Assembly (NCBI GenBank): GCA_025846845.1
Contig: JAOYTL010000003.1
Span: 124,001 to 188,000 of the forward strand
Direction of reading: 5' to 3'
Source of the DNA: Alloboseaceae bacterium BT-24-1
GTDB taxonomy: Bacteria; Pseudomonadota; Alphaproteobacteria; Rhizobiales; Beijerinckiaceae
DNA length: 64,000 nt
Position numbers and translations under genes: made by a program. Each line of letters begins with the position of its first letter. The first letter of the stretch is position 1. Positions 1-11,092 of the stretch are shown here, in pieces. The notes beneath the pieces are model-generated. The model searched no databases. It was given only the letters and a program-made list of their open reading frames with translations, and was not told the origin of the DNA.

Positions 1-28
1 GACGACGAGCAGCAGCTTCACAGCAAAA

Positions 29-538
29 CTAATGTCCCGAGAGGATGACCTCGACCGGCTCGGTTTCCTTGCCGGTCAGCGTGACCTCGTCATAGACCGA
101 ACCGCCCTCGCGGAAAATCGCATCTTCCTCGCCCCAGATCACCTGGGTCGAGACGAAGTAGGTACCGGGTGCGACCTTGTCGAAGCTGAAGCGCCCCCTC
201 GCCGTCGTCTTGGTCGTCCGGGTGAATTGCGCGTAGAGCGGATCGACCTGGCCGTTCGGATAGCGCCAGTGCGGCAGGAACTTGGTCTTCTCGAAGATGC
301 TGCTGAAGCGCTCGCGGGCATAGGCCGTCGCCGGGATCAGTCTGACGATTTCGCCCGCCGCATTCACGACCTGGCCTTTTGAACGCGTGCGAAAAGCGTG
401 GCCGACGATGGTGCCGGTTCCGGGTTTTCGGATCACGGCCGCTTCCTCGGCCGAGAAGGACGACGTCGTCGACGGCTCCTGTGCCATACAGGCACCCAGC
501 AGAGCCGCAAGGCCCAGCACGCATGCGATCCTCTTCAT
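29..538 (-). CDS. Small lipoprotein with carboxypeptidase-regulatory-like (prealbumin-like) fold
   Basis: 169-residue protein with a lipoprotein signal peptide; the lipobox LLGAC gives Cys17 as the probable lipidated residue. The rest reads as a small beta-sandwich domain: the GRFSFDKVAPGTYFVSTQ stretch (about residues 110-130) is typical of carboxypeptidase-regulatory-like or transthyretin-like folds, which usually bind or display rather than catalyse. I chose the ATG at 538 because it gives a clean signal peptide and overlaps the stop of the upstream transporter gene by 4 nt (ATGA), suggesting translational coupling. Function unknown; a periplasmic face partner of the transporter is inference only. 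Confidence 0.8.
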   Translation of the reverse strand: MKRIACVLGLAALLGACMAQEPSTTSSFSAEEAAVIRKPGTGTIVGHAFRTRSKGQVVNAAGEIVRLIPATAYARERFSSIFEKTKFLPHWRYPNGQVDPLYAQFTRTTKTTARGRFSFDKVAPGTYFVSTQVIWGEEDAIFREGGSVYDEVTLTGKETEPVEVILSGH

Positions 539-1476
539 CTGGCTCGTCCCCCTGCAGGCGCCGTCGAAACCAGAAAGACGCCTGCGAGGATGATGCAACC
601 TCCGATAATCTGCCGCAACTCCAGCGTTTCGCCGAGGACGAGCACACCCATGACGGCAGCGACCGCCGGAACCAGATAGCCGGTCATCGCCGCGCGCGTC
701 GGTCCGGCGGCGCGGATCAGCCGCATGAAGAACGTCACCGGCAGCGCCGTCGCGAGCACGCCGAGCGCCAGCACGGCCTGCCAATGCGGCAGCAGGGCCG
801 ACAGCGCGCCCCCGCCGGAGAAGACAAGCGTCAGCAGCAGCGCACCCGAGCCGGAGACCATCTGCTGGCCGAGCGCAAGCCGGATCGGATCGCCCGACTG
901 TGGCGGCACCGCACGGACGTAGAGATTCGCAACGGCGTAAGAGAGGGTCGCACCGACCATGGCGAGGAGGCTGAGCACCGTGCCGCCGCCCTCGGCGAGG
1001 CGCGGCCCGATCAGGATGGCAACGCCTGCCATACCGATCACGATACCAGTGAGGCGGCGTCGACCGAGACGTTCCTCGGCGAACAGGAGATGCGCGAACA
1101 GTGCCGTGACCAATGGCCCTGCCGCCTGGATCATCGCGGCCGGGCCGCTGGCGAGCTGGATCAGCGCATAGGCGACGAGCACGTTCGGCAGCCAGCCATT
1201 GGCCGTGCCGAGCACGAGCCAGTGGCGAAGTTCATGCCGACGTGGCAACGGGCTCTGGCCGCGCGCTGCGACGAAGAGCGCCAGCGTCGCCGCGCCGAGC
1301 AGGCCGCGGCCGGCGGCGATCGCCCAGGGCGAGACCTCGCCCGCCATCAGCTTGATGAACAGGTAGCTGCTGCCCCAGAGGAACGAACAGGCGGCGAGGT
1401 TGCCGACGATGAAGGCCTTGCTCGGCCCCGCCGGACCAGCGGGCTCAGGAGCGATAGTCGCCGTTGATTTCGACAT
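535..1476 (-). CDS. EamA/DMT family inner-membrane transporter
   Basis: 313-residue hydrophobic protein with about ten membrane segments arranged as two EamA repeats, the layout of drug/metabolite exporters of the DMT superfamily. A short polar N-terminus (about 22 residues) precedes the first segment, NLAACSFLWGSSYLFIKL, which carries the typical WGS motif. Substrate cannot be read from sequence. The start lies 32 nt inside the 3' end of argJ, and no in-frame alternative start exists before the first membrane segment, so the overlap is probably real. Its stop overlaps the start of the small lipoprotein gene, so argJ, transporter and lipoprotein may form one transcript. Confidence 0.88.
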   Translation of the reverse strand: MSKSTATIAPEPAGPAGPSKAFIVGNLAACSFLWGSSYLFIKLMAGEVSPWAIAAGRGLLGAATLALFVAARGQSPLPRRHELRHWLVLGTANGWLPNVLVAYALIQLASGPAAMIQAAGPLVTALFAHLLFAEERLGRRRLTGIVIGMAGVAILIGPRLAEGGGTVLSLLAMVGATLSYAVANLYVRAVPPQSGDPIRLALGQQMVSGSGALLLTLVFSGGGALSALLPHWQAVLALGVLATALPVTFFMRLIRAAGPTRAAMTGYLVPAVAAVMGVLVLGETLELRQIIGGCIILAGVFLVSTAPAGGRAR

Positions 1477-2695
1477 AGGCCTTGGTCAGGTCGCAGGTCC
1501 AGACGGTGGCCTTGCCGCGGCCGAGGCCGAGATCGGCGGTCATGACGATGTGCTCGCCCTTCATGTAGTCGGAGACGGCCTGCTCATCATAGGAGCCGGC
1601 GCGTGCACCCGCTTCCGCGACCTTGATCGCGCCGAAGGAGATGTCGAGTCTGTCGCGATCAGCCGGTTCGCCGGCCTTGCCGACCGCCATGACGATGCGG
1701 CCCCAATTGGCGTCCTCGCCGGCGACCGCGGTCTTGACCAGCGGCGAATTGGCGATCGAGAGCGCGACCTTCTTGGCCGAGCGCGCCGACTGGGCCCCGA
1801 CGACGCGGACCTCGACGAACTTCCGGGCGCCCTCCCCGTCCTTGCAGACCAGGTGCGAGAGCTCGAGCAGCAGCGCGTTCAGCGCCCGCTTGAAGCCGGA
1901 GAGCCGGTTATCGCTGGGGTCGGTGATCTCCGGCACGCCCCGCGCCTTGGCTTTGCCGGTCGAGAACAGCATCAGCGTGTCGGAGGTCGAGGTGTCGCTG
2001 TCGACCGTGATCGCGTTGAACGAACCCTTCACGCCCTTCGACAGCAGCGCCTGCAGCACCGGGGCCGCGATCGGCGCATCGGTGAAGACGAAGGAGAGCA
2101 TCGTCGCCATGTCGGGCGCGATCATGCCGGCGCCCTTGGCGATGCCGGCGATGACGACCTCGTGCCCGTCGATCTTGGCTTTGCGCGAAACGGCCTTCGG
2201 GAAGGTGTCGGTGGTCATGATCGCCTTGGCAGCGTCCGACCAGGGGCCGTCGGCGGCGCGCTTGGCGCAATCGGCCAGCACGCCCTCGAACTTGGTCGCG
2301 TCGAGCGGCTCGCCGATCACGCCGGTCGAGGCGATGAAGACTTCTTCCGCCTTGCAGCCCGCGGCCTTGGCCGCGATCTTCGCGGTCAGAGCCACCGAGT
2401 CGCGGCCCTTCAAGCCGGTGAAGGCGTTGGCGTTGCCGGAGTTGACGACGATGGCGCGTGCCTTGCCCTGCGCCAGGTTTGCCCGGCACCAGTCGACCGG
2501 GGCCGACGGGCATTTCGACCGGGTGAAGACGCCGGCGGCCTGCGAGCCCTCGTCGAGCAGGACGAGCACCACGTCGGTACGGCCCTTGTAGCGGATGCCG
2601 GCCTCGGCGGTGGCGAAGCGCACGCCCGGCACGGCCGGGACCTTGGGCTGGCGCTTCGGCGCGAGCGGAGAAACGGGAACATCCTTGCCGGCCAT
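1445..2695 (-). CDS. argJ: Bifunctional glutamate N-acetyltransferase / amino-acid N-acetyltransferase ArgJ
   Basis: 416 residues, full length. ArgJ transfers acetyl from N-acetylornithine to glutamate, closing the cyclic arginine pathway; many ArgJ proteins also make N-acetylglutamate from acetyl-CoA. The protein cleaves itself into alpha and beta chains: the motif KGAGMIAPDMATML is present and cleavage is expected between Ala197 and Thr198, Thr198 then being the N-terminal nucleophile. Other family motifs are NSGNANA (85-91), STGVIGEPL (123-131) and the C-terminal NGDYRS. The start at 2695 has a strong Shine-Dalgarno (GGAGG, 6 nt away). It follows the parvulin gene but is separated from it by a terminator. 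Confidence 0.97.
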   Translation of the reverse strand: MAGKDVPVSPLAPKRQPKVPAVPGVRFATAEAGIRYKGRTDVVLVLLDEGSQAAGVFTRSKCPSAPVDWCRANLAQGKARAIVVNSGNANAFTGLKGRDSVALTAKIAAKAAGCKAEEVFIASTGVIGEPLDATKFEGVLADCAKRAADGPWSDAAKAIMTTDTFPKAVSRKAKIDGHEVVIAGIAKGAGMIAPDMATMLSFVFTDAPIAAPVLQALLSKGVKGSFNAITVDSDTSTSDTLMLFSTGKAKARGVPEITDPSDNRLSGFKRALNALLLELSHLVCKDGEGARKFVEVRVVGAQSARSAKKVALSIANSPLVKTAVAGEDANWGRIVMAVGKAGEPADRDRLDISFGAIKVAEAGARAGSYDEQAVSDYMKGEHIVMTADLGLGRGKATVWTCDLTKAYVEINGDYRS

Positions 2696-2762
2696 CGTGC
2701 GCCTCCTCGAAAAGCTGCCCCGATGTGCCGCAGCGGCGAGGCGAAGACAAGAGTCCGAGCCC

Positions 2763-2796
2763 CTTCAAAACGAAACGCCCGGGCATGGCCCGGGCG
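2763..2796 (-). terminator. Rho-independent terminator of the parvulin gene
   Basis: Perfect 9-bp stem (CGCCCGGGC, 2776-2784, pairing with 2788-2796) around a 3-nt loop. On the minus strand it is followed by a T-rich tract (TTTCGTTTTG). It lies between the parvulin stop and the argJ start, so argJ probably has its own promoter or relies on readthrough. Confidence 0.85.
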
Positions 2797-2830
2797 CATC
2801 GCGACGGTATTGTGAAAAGAGTGACCCTGA

Positions 2831-3685
2831 TCAGGGCTTCTTCGGCTCGGCCGGGGTCGCCGGCGCGGGCGTCGCCGGGGCGACCGGCTTGTCGAGGCGC
2901 TCGACCTTGGCCTTCTCGCGCAGCGCCACGATGAGATCCTGCTGCGCCTTGCGGACCAGGTACTGGTCGATCTGCGGCTTGACCTCGTCGAAGCTCGGCA
3001 GCGGCTTGCTGCGCTTGTCCTCGAGCTTGATGACGTGCCAGCCGAACTGGCTCTTCACCGGCTCGGAGACCTGGCCCTTCTCGAGCTTGAAAGCAGCTTC
3101 GGCAAATTCAGGCACCATCCGGTCCTTGGCGAACCAGCCGAGATCGCCGCCTTCCTTGCCTGAGCCCGGATCCTTGGAGAGCTCGGCGGCGACCTTGGCG
3201 AAGTCCTCGCCCTTCTTCACCCGCTCCAGCGCCGCCTTGGCCTGCGCCTCCTCAGGCACCAGGATGTGGCGGGCGTGGACCTCTTCCTCGGGCTTCATCG
3301 CCTTGACGGTGTCCTCGAACAGCTTCTTCGCCGCCTCCGGCGTCGCCGCCTTCTTGGCCTCGACCGTCAGGTATTCGTCGAGCAGCAGCTTGTCGCGGTT
3401 ATAGGCAAGGCGCTTGGCGAATTCCGGGCCATCGCCGATCTTGGCGGCCGCGGCGGTCTTGGCGCCGAGCTTGAGATCGACCAGATAGTTGATCAGCTCC
3501 TCGCGCTTGCGCTCCTCCGGCATCTGCGCGGTGCGCTCGCCGAGATCGTCCTCGGCCAGCTTGAGGTCGCCTTCGGTGATGGTGATGCCATCGACCTTGG
3601 CGACGGGCTTGTCCTGTTGCGCGAGAGCCGGCACGGCGGCCAGCGCGAAGCCAAGCGACAGCATGGCGAGACGGGAGGACAACAT
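2831..3685 (-). CDS. Periplasmic peptidyl-prolyl isomerase, parvulin (PpiC/SurA-like) type
   Basis: 284 residues with a Sec signal peptide (cleavage probably after AVPALA, near residue 22). An N-terminal helical chaperone region (about 28-130) is followed by one parvulin rotamase domain beginning EVHARHILV (about 137) with the family signatures GGDLGWF and FGWHVIKLEDKR. It should catalyse cis-trans proline isomerisation and assist folding of exported proteins in the periplasm. The C-terminus is Pro/Ala/Lys-rich. A ribosome site AAAGG lies 8 nt before the ATG at 3685. The gene is divergent from secA, a pairing that fits a role in handling newly exported proteins. Confidence 0.92.
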   Translation of the reverse strand: MLSSRLAMLSLGFALAAVPALAQQDKPVAKVDGITITEGDLKLAEDDLGERTAQMPEERKREELINYLVDLKLGAKTAAAAKIGDGPEFAKRLAYNRDKLLLDEYLTVEAKKAATPEAAKKLFEDTVKAMKPEEEVHARHILVPEEAQAKAALERVKKGEDFAKVAAELSKDPGSGKEGGDLGWFAKDRMVPEFAEAAFKLEKGQVSEPVKSQFGWHVIKLEDKRSKPLPSFDEVKPQIDQYLVRKAQQDLIVALREKAKVERLDKPVAPATPAPATPAEPKKP

Positions 3686-3991
3686 CGGTGCGGCCTTTCA
3701 ATGGACGGCGCGGAGATCGATCTCGCCGGCTGAGTGCCAGCAGAACACGGCGTTGGCAAGACGAGGCTTCGCACATCAACGCGATCCGGCAGGCATGGTT
3801 CAATGCGCCCTGGCGCCGCGCGCCGGACAGAGCCTCTTGGAACCGGCCTGGCCGGACCTTACATGCGCGCGGATGAGCGCGTGCTGGACCACGCGCCTGC
3901 GCCCGTCTAAACACGCGCGAGAAATTCTGAGAGCTACCGCTTTCGGCCGCGCCTGCTGGCGCCGGCCGGATTCGCCATTGAAAGGCCAGAC
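3686..3991. other. Divergent intergenic region between parvulin and secA
   Basis: 306 bp without a supported gene. It must hold the two divergent promoters. I see a GC-rich palindrome CCGGCC-T-GGCCGG at 3843-3855 and an AAAGG ribosome site just before secA, but no confident -35/-10 pair and no sign of a small SecM-like reading frame. Confidence 0.6.
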
Positions 3992-6844
<2,853 letters not shown>

Positions 6845-6847
6845 CCG

Positions 6848-6874
6848 CAGCGCCCGAACCGTCAGTGGGCGCTG
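6848..6874. terminator. Hairpin between convergent secA and hydratase genes
   Basis: Perfect 8-bp inverted repeat CAGCGCCC (6848-6855) / GGGCGCTG (6867-6874) with an 11-nt loop, in the 33-bp gap between two convergent stops. No clear T-tract on either side, so bidirectional termination is plausible but weak. Confidence 0.45.
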
Positions 6875-6877
6875 GCT

Positions 6878-7669
6878 TCAGGCGAAGCTGGCTTCCACGG
6901 CGCCGAGCGCGTCGATCTCGATCCTGACGACCGCGCCGGGCGCGAGCCATTGCGTCCGGACCAGGCTGCCGAGCAGGATGATCTCGCCGGCCCGCAGCGG
7001 CAGCCCACGCTCGCTGGCATGGCTGGCGAGCCAGGCGAGCGCGACATACGGATGGCCGAGCACGTCGGCACCAATGCCGGCACCGACCTCGATCCCGTCG
7101 ACCAAGGTCCGCCCGCTTAAAGTCGCCAGGTCGGGCAACGAGCCCGGATCGTGCTCGCGGCCGAGGACGGCACCAGCAGCGAAGAAGTCGTCCGCGACCA
7201 GCATCGGCGTGCCGATGCCCTGCCAGTCGACATAACGATCGTCGACGATCTCGATTGCCGCCATCGCCGCCCCGACCGCGTCACGGACGCCGTCAGCCGT
7301 GAAGGGCCCCTGTGGCAGGTCTCGCACCAGCCTGACCGCGATCTCGCATTCGACGCCGACCCTGACGAAGTCGCCGTGCCGGAGCGCCGCATCGCCGCGC
7401 TGTGTCGTGCCGGCAAAGAGGCCGGCCGCGCAAGGGTGGGCAATGCCGAGATAGTCCTGCATCACCGGCGTGGTGCAGCCGATCTTCCAGCCGATGCGCG
7501 CACCGATCCGGCTGCCGGCCAGACGCGCATGGACCGCGTCGCGCACCGCATGGGCTTCCGCGAGATCGCGCGGCGTGGCTCCGGCAGGCACCGCGGCCAA
7601 TGGAGTCAGGCTCAGCCGCTTGGCACTGATCTCATCGGCTGCGTCGGCGATGGCAGAAGGTTCGGGCAA
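6878..7669 (-). CDS. 2-keto-4-pentenoate hydratase / fumarylacetoacetate-hydrolase family protein
   Basis: 263 residues of the MhpD/HpcG type. Enzymes of this family hydrate 2-hydroxypenta-2,4-dienoate (or 2-oxohept-3-ene-dioate) in meta-cleavage pathways of aromatic compounds, using a divalent metal. The predicted ligands are visible as the E-x-E motif Glu107/Glu109 in VECEIAVRL and Glu140 in AIEIVDD. It stands alone without other aromatic catabolic genes, downstream of a co-oriented Fsr-like pump, so the true substrate is uncertain. It converges on secA. Confidence 0.85.
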   Translation of the reverse strand: MPEPSAIADAADEISAKRLSLTPLAAVPAGATPRDLAEAHAVRDAVHARLAGSRIGARIGWKIGCTTPVMQDYLGIAHPCAAGLFAGTTQRGDAALRHGDFVRVGVECEIAVRLVRDLPQGPFTADGVRDAVGAAMAAIEIVDDRYVDWQGIGTPMLVADDFFAAGAVLGREHDPGSLPDLATLSGRTLVDGIEVGAGIGADVLGHPYVALAWLASHASERGLPLRAGEIILLGSLVRTQWLAPGAVVRIEIDALGAVEASFA

Positions 7670-7731
7670 GGCAAGACTCCAAGGGTTCGGGAGCAGCAGC
7701 CTGCCATATCGCGATCCCCGCTAGCCAGCCG

Positions 7732-7755
7732 TAGCTGCAAGTCCGCTTGCAGCTA
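7732..7755 (-). terminator. Hairpin overlapping the stop codon of the Fsr-like pump
   Basis: Perfect 10-bp stem (7732-7741 with 7746-7755, loop TCCG). The TAG stop codon of the pump gene forms the first three bases of the stem on the minus strand. No T-tract follows, so it may protect the transcript 3' end rather than terminate by itself. Confidence 0.4.
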
Positions 7756-8952
7756 TCCGTTCCGCGGCAGCCTGGGCAGCAGGATGGTCAGCAGCCCGAG
7801 CAGCGGCAGATAGGAACAGACCTTGTAGACGAAGGTGATGCCATAGGCGTCGGCAAAGCCGCCGAGAAAGGCAGCGCCCAGCCCACCGGCTCCGAAGGCG
7901 AAGCCGAAGAACATGCCGGCGATCAGGCCGACGCGTCCCGGAACCAGCTCCTGCGCGAACACCACGATCGCCGAGAAGGCCGAGGCGAAGATCAGCCCGA
8001 TCACCGCGCTCAGCACGCCGGTCCAGAACAGATTGGCGTAAGGCAGCAGCAGCGCGAACGGAATGACACCGAGGATCGAGAACCAGATCACGAAGCGCGC
8101 CCCGAAGCGATCACCGATCGGGCCACCGGCGAAGGTGCCGACCGCCGCCGCCCCCAGGAACAGGAACAGCATCAGCTGCGCATCGCGGAAGCCGAGCTGG
8201 AACTGCTCGATGACGTAGAAGGTGAAGTAGCTTGAGATGCTCGCCATGTAGACGTTCTTCGTCGCGGTCAGCAGGACCAGGACGGACAGGGCGAAGGCGA
8301 CGCGCCGCCCCGGCAGCGGCAAGGCGCGGCTGGCGGCCGGGCGACCGGCATGCTCCCGGCGATGCGCCGCATACCAATGCCCTACCCGGGTGAGGACGAT
8401 GACACCCGCCATGGCGATGACCGAGAGCCAGGCGACGCTGCCCTGGCCGAAGGGCAGGACGACGAAGGCAGCCAGCAGCGGTCCCAGCGCCGAGCCGAGA
8501 TTACCGCCGACCTGGAACAGCGACTGCGCCAGACCGTGCCGCCCGCCCGAAGCGAGCCGGGCAACCCGCGACGCCTCGGGATGGAAGATCGCCGATCCCA
8601 GGCCGATCAGGCAGGCCGCCACGATCAGCACCGCGAAGTTATGGGCGTTGCCGAGCAGGATCAGGCCGCCGAAGGTCGAAGCCATCCCTGCCGGCGCCGA
8701 ATACGGCATCGGCCAGCGATCGGTCACCATGCCGACGACCGGCTGCAGGAGCGACGCCGTGACCTGGAAGGCCATGGTCAGCAGGCCGATCTGGACGAAG
8801 TCCAAGGCGTAATTGGCCTTGAACAGCGGGTAGAGCGAGGCCAGCAGCGACTGCATGACGTCGTTCAGCAGGTGGCAGAAGCTGACCGCCAGCAAGACGG
8901 AGATCGTCGTCTTCTCGAAGCGGGGGCGGCTCCCCTCGATCGTCGCAACCAT
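7753..8952 (-). CDS. MFS transporter, fosmidomycin resistance (Fsr)-like
   Basis: 399 residues, twelve predicted membrane segments, major facilitator fold. The stretch FCHLLNDVMQSLLASLYPLF near the first segment, followed by LDFVQIGLLTMAFQVTASLLQP, is characteristic of the Fsr subfamily, inner-membrane proton antiporters that export fosmidomycin and related drugs. It is divergent from an AraC-type regulator that starts 103 nt away, with a pair of direct repeats in the gap, so control by that regulator is likely. A paralogue with the same signature lies at 21745-22941. Confidence 0.9.
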   Translation of the reverse strand: MVATIEGSRPRFEKTTISVLLAVSFCHLLNDVMQSLLASLYPLFKANYALDFVQIGLLTMAFQVTASLLQPVVGMVTDRWPMPYSAPAGMASTFGGLILLGNAHNFAVLIVAACLIGLGSAIFHPEASRVARLASGGRHGLAQSLFQVGGNLGSALGPLLAAFVVLPFGQGSVAWLSVIAMAGVIVLTRVGHWYAAHRREHAGRPAASRALPLPGRRVAFALSVLVLLTATKNVYMASISSYFTFYVIEQFQLGFRDAQLMLFLFLGAAAVGTFAGGPIGDRFGARFVIWFSILGVIPFALLLPYANLFWTGVLSAVIGLIFASAFSAIVVFAQELVPGRVGLIAGMFFGFAFGAGGLGAAFLGGFADAYGITFVYKVCSYLPLLGLLTILLPRLPRNG

Positions 8953-9011
8953 GGCGGTGTTCCTGAGCGCAGACTGTGTCGGTGTTCCTTCTACAAGTCT
9001 TGCCCGTGACC

Positions 9012-9042
9012 TTCTTTCGTGTTTTGGTCGAATTCTTTCGTG
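9012..9042 (+). promoter_or_regulatory. Direct repeats, candidate AraC operator
   Basis: Two identical 10-bp repeats TTCTTTCGTG at 9012-9021 and 9033-9042, exactly 21 bp apart, i.e. two helical turns. They sit between the divergent MFS and AraC genes, just before the AraC start. Spacing and orientation fit binding by the two HTH motifs of an AraC dimer; occupancy is inference. Confidence 0.6.
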
Positions 9043-9055
9043 ATTGGGCCAATCG

Positions 9056-9877
9056 ATGAAGAAGCTGCCGCTGCAACAGGTCGCCGCGCTCCATACCGGT
9101 CATCGCCGCCATCACGACTCGGTTGCCGATGCGAATGGCGATGTTCTGGTCCGCATCTCGGACAACCCCGCCGGCTATACGATACCTCTACATAGCCATC
9201 GCCAGATCCAGCTCCTCTGCGCCTTCTCCGGCGTGGTCCAGATCAATACCGAGCGCGGCAGCTGGATGATCCCGCCCGGCCATGCCCTGCTCATTCCCGC
9301 CGGGCTGCCGCACTCGGTCGAGATGCTGAGCGATGTCAGCATCAAGTCGGTCTATCTCCTCACTGGCCATGACGATCTGGCGGAGCGCATGCTGCAGGTG
9401 CTGGGCGTCACCGAACTGGCGCACGCCTTGATCGCCGAAGCGATCCGCCTGCACGGCGCTCCGCCCGCCACCCGCAAGCTCGAACTCGTCCTGGAGTTGC
9501 TGACCGCGGAGATCGCCGCGCTCCCCATCCAGCCGCTCGGCCTGCCTTTCCCCGCCGACAGGCGCCTAGCTGCCCTCTGCCGCGCCTATATGGCGGCGCC
9601 GTCGGTCACCGAGCGGCTTGATGACTGGGCCGCGAAATTGGCCATGAGCCGGCGGACCTTCACACGGCTTTTCCAGCGTGAGACCGGCTTGAGCTTCGTC
9701 GCCTGGCGCCAGCAGGCCAGCCTCTTCGCCTGCCTTCCGCGGCTGGCGGAAGGAGCCCCGGTAACGCGGATCGCCATGCTGGCGGGCTATGACAATGTTG
9801 CGGCGTTCACCACCATGTTCCGGCGCAGGCTGGGCACAACGCCGCGCAGCTACATGAAGGCCGCGCTGGCGCGATAG
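9056..9877 (+). CDS. AraC family transcriptional regulator with cupin sensor domain
   Basis: 273 residues from the ATG at 9056 (a TTG 12 nt upstream is an alternative; neither has a clear ribosome site). The N-terminal half (about 15-95) is a cupin/AraC-binding beta barrel with YTIPLHSHRQIQLL; the C-terminal 95 residues carry the two AraC helix-turn-helix motifs ending in the GYDNVAAFTTMFRRRLGTTPRSY signature. It probably activates or represses the divergent Fsr-like pump gene and itself through the repeats at 9012-9042. The inducer is unknown. Confidence 0.9.
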   Translation: MKKLPLQQVAALHTGHRRHHDSVADANGDVLVRISDNPAGYTIPLHSHRQIQLLCAFSGVVQINTERGSWMIPPGHALLIPAGLPHSVEMLSDVSIKSVYLLTGHDDLAERMLQVLGVTELAHALIAEAIRLHGAPPATRKLELVLELLTAEIAALPIQPLGLPFPADRRLAALCRAYMAAPSVTERLDDWAAKLAMSRRTFTRLFQRETGLSFVAWRQQASLFACLPRLAEGAPVTRIAMLAGYDNVAAFTTMFRRRLGTTPRSYMKAALAR

Positions 9878-9903
9878 CGTCCGCCCGCTCCGCCGCGACA
9901 ACT

Positions 9904-9931
9904 GAAAAGGGCCGCTCTCGCGAGCGGCCCT
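9904..9931 (-). terminator. Rho-independent terminator of the porin-like gene
   Basis: 10-bp stem (9908-9917 with 9922-9931, loop TCGC). On the minus strand a TTTTC tract follows directly, so it serves the porin-like gene that ends at 9964; the convergent AraC gene may also use the hairpin. Confidence 0.85.
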
Positions 9932-9963
9932 GTCCAAATCAGGCGATGCGACCGAGGCGCTGC

Positions 9964-10890
9964 TTACTTCGGCGCGAAGATGCCGAGGCTGCTGGCGGTG
10001 ATGTCGAAGGAGAGCGTCGCCACCACGGTCGGGTTGCACCACTTCGAGCGACCTGTGCCGGCGGTGATACCGCGCGGATCGGCCGTCAGCAGGAAGCATT
10101 CGCTCTTCGACAGGCTGGTGTCGTGATAGCGCACATCCGCCGTCAGGTTCTTATAGGTGTAGGACAGGCCGGCGTTCCAGTAGGTGTAGTCCGGCAGGTC
10201 GGTCGGCGGCAGCGTCGACCAGATCGCGAGATTGGTGGTGCCGAGCCAGTAGCGGCCGAGCTCGCCCGAAACCGACAGGCCTTCCAGGAACGGCAGGTTG
10301 TACTTCGCCGTCACCGAGCCGTAGGTGCCGGTCGCGCCGGTGCCTAGCCAATCCCAGGCGTAGAACAGGTTGGCGCCGACGATCAGCTTGTCCTCGAAAT
10401 TGTAGCTGACCTTGCCGTAGACCTCGGTGTAGTCGGTGTTCTTCGGCGTCCAGAACACGCCGGCCGTGTCGATATAGGCCTTCTCGCCCGGATAGTAGTA
10501 CTGCCAGACGCCGAGGTCGACGGTGACCGGGCCAAACTTGGGCCTGATACCGCCGTAGAAGTCGATTTCGGCCGGCGGGCTGGTCGCCAGATCGACATTC
10601 GAGGCGTAGACGCCGACATAGAACAGGTTGTCGTAGATCTGCAGCTCGGCGCCGCCCTGGATCGCCGGCTTGCGGTCGGTCTGCGAGATGCCGCGGAAGT
10701 TATAGTCCGTCATGCCCTTCACGCTGACGGCGATGTCGAACCAGGTGATGCTCGGCGCGACCGGCACCGGCGGCGCGCCCTTGCGGCTCGGCAGGTCCGA
10801 GGCGAGCGAAGCGCCAGAAGCTGTGAGCGCCAGTGAAAGCGCAAAGCCGGTGAGCAGGCCATAGGTCTTGAGCGCCATCGCGAACTCCAT
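9964..10890 (-). CDS. TorF-family putative outer-membrane porin
   Basis: 308 residues. A Sec signal peptide (cleavage probably after ASLA) is followed by the segment DIAVSVKGMTDYNFRGISQT, the hallmark of the Gcw_chp/TorF family of putative beta-barrel proteins, with alternating aromatic strands to the end. The substrate is unknown. I chose the ATG at 10890, which has AGGGA 5 nt upstream; a second ATG 12 nt further in also has a GGAG, and an upstream ATG at 10920 has none. The gene stands alone with its own terminator. Confidence 0.85.
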   Translation of the reverse strand: MEFAMALKTYGLLTGFALSLALTASGASLASDLPSRKGAPPVPVAPSITWFDIAVSVKGMTDYNFRGISQTDRKPAIQGGAELQIYDNLFYVGVYASNVDLATSPPAEIDFYGGIRPKFGPVTVDLGVWQYYYPGEKAYIDTAGVFWTPKNTDYTEVYGKVSYNFEDKLIVGANLFYAWDWLGTGATGTYGSVTAKYNLPFLEGLSVSGELGRYWLGTTNLAIWSTLPPTDLPDYTYWNAGLSYTYKNLTADVRYHDTSLSKSECFLLTADPRGITAGTGRSKWCNPTVVATLSFDITASSLGIFAPK

Positions 10891-11025
10891 CGAGGTCCCT
10901 GCACGATTCTCGTCATGCATTCGCCATGATTAAGCCTGCGCAGGCGCAACATCGGCAAGGCGAGGTTTTTTGCAACCTGCCCGCGCAATGGGCAATACCG
11001 GCCAAGTTCGCTGTTTGGACGCCTA

Positions 11026-11059
11026 GAAAAGCGCCCGCGGCCATTGCTGGCCGCGGGCG
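11026..11059 (-). terminator. Strong bidirectional terminator downstream of the L,D-transpeptidase gene
   Basis: Perfect 12-bp stem (11032-11043 with 11048-11059, loop TTGC). The minus strand continues GCTTTTCT after the stem; the plus strand continues TGACTTTTTT, so it can stop transcription both ways. Confidence 0.85.
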
Positions 11060-11092
11060 TGACTTTTTTACATCAGACGATTGTCGGGCCGA

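Noticed and set aside
1445..1476. 32-nt overlap of argJ and the DMT transporter gene suggesting a wrong start
   Set aside because: No in-frame start codon exists before the first membrane segment of the transporter, and argJ needs its C-terminal NGDYRS, so the overlap is accepted as real.
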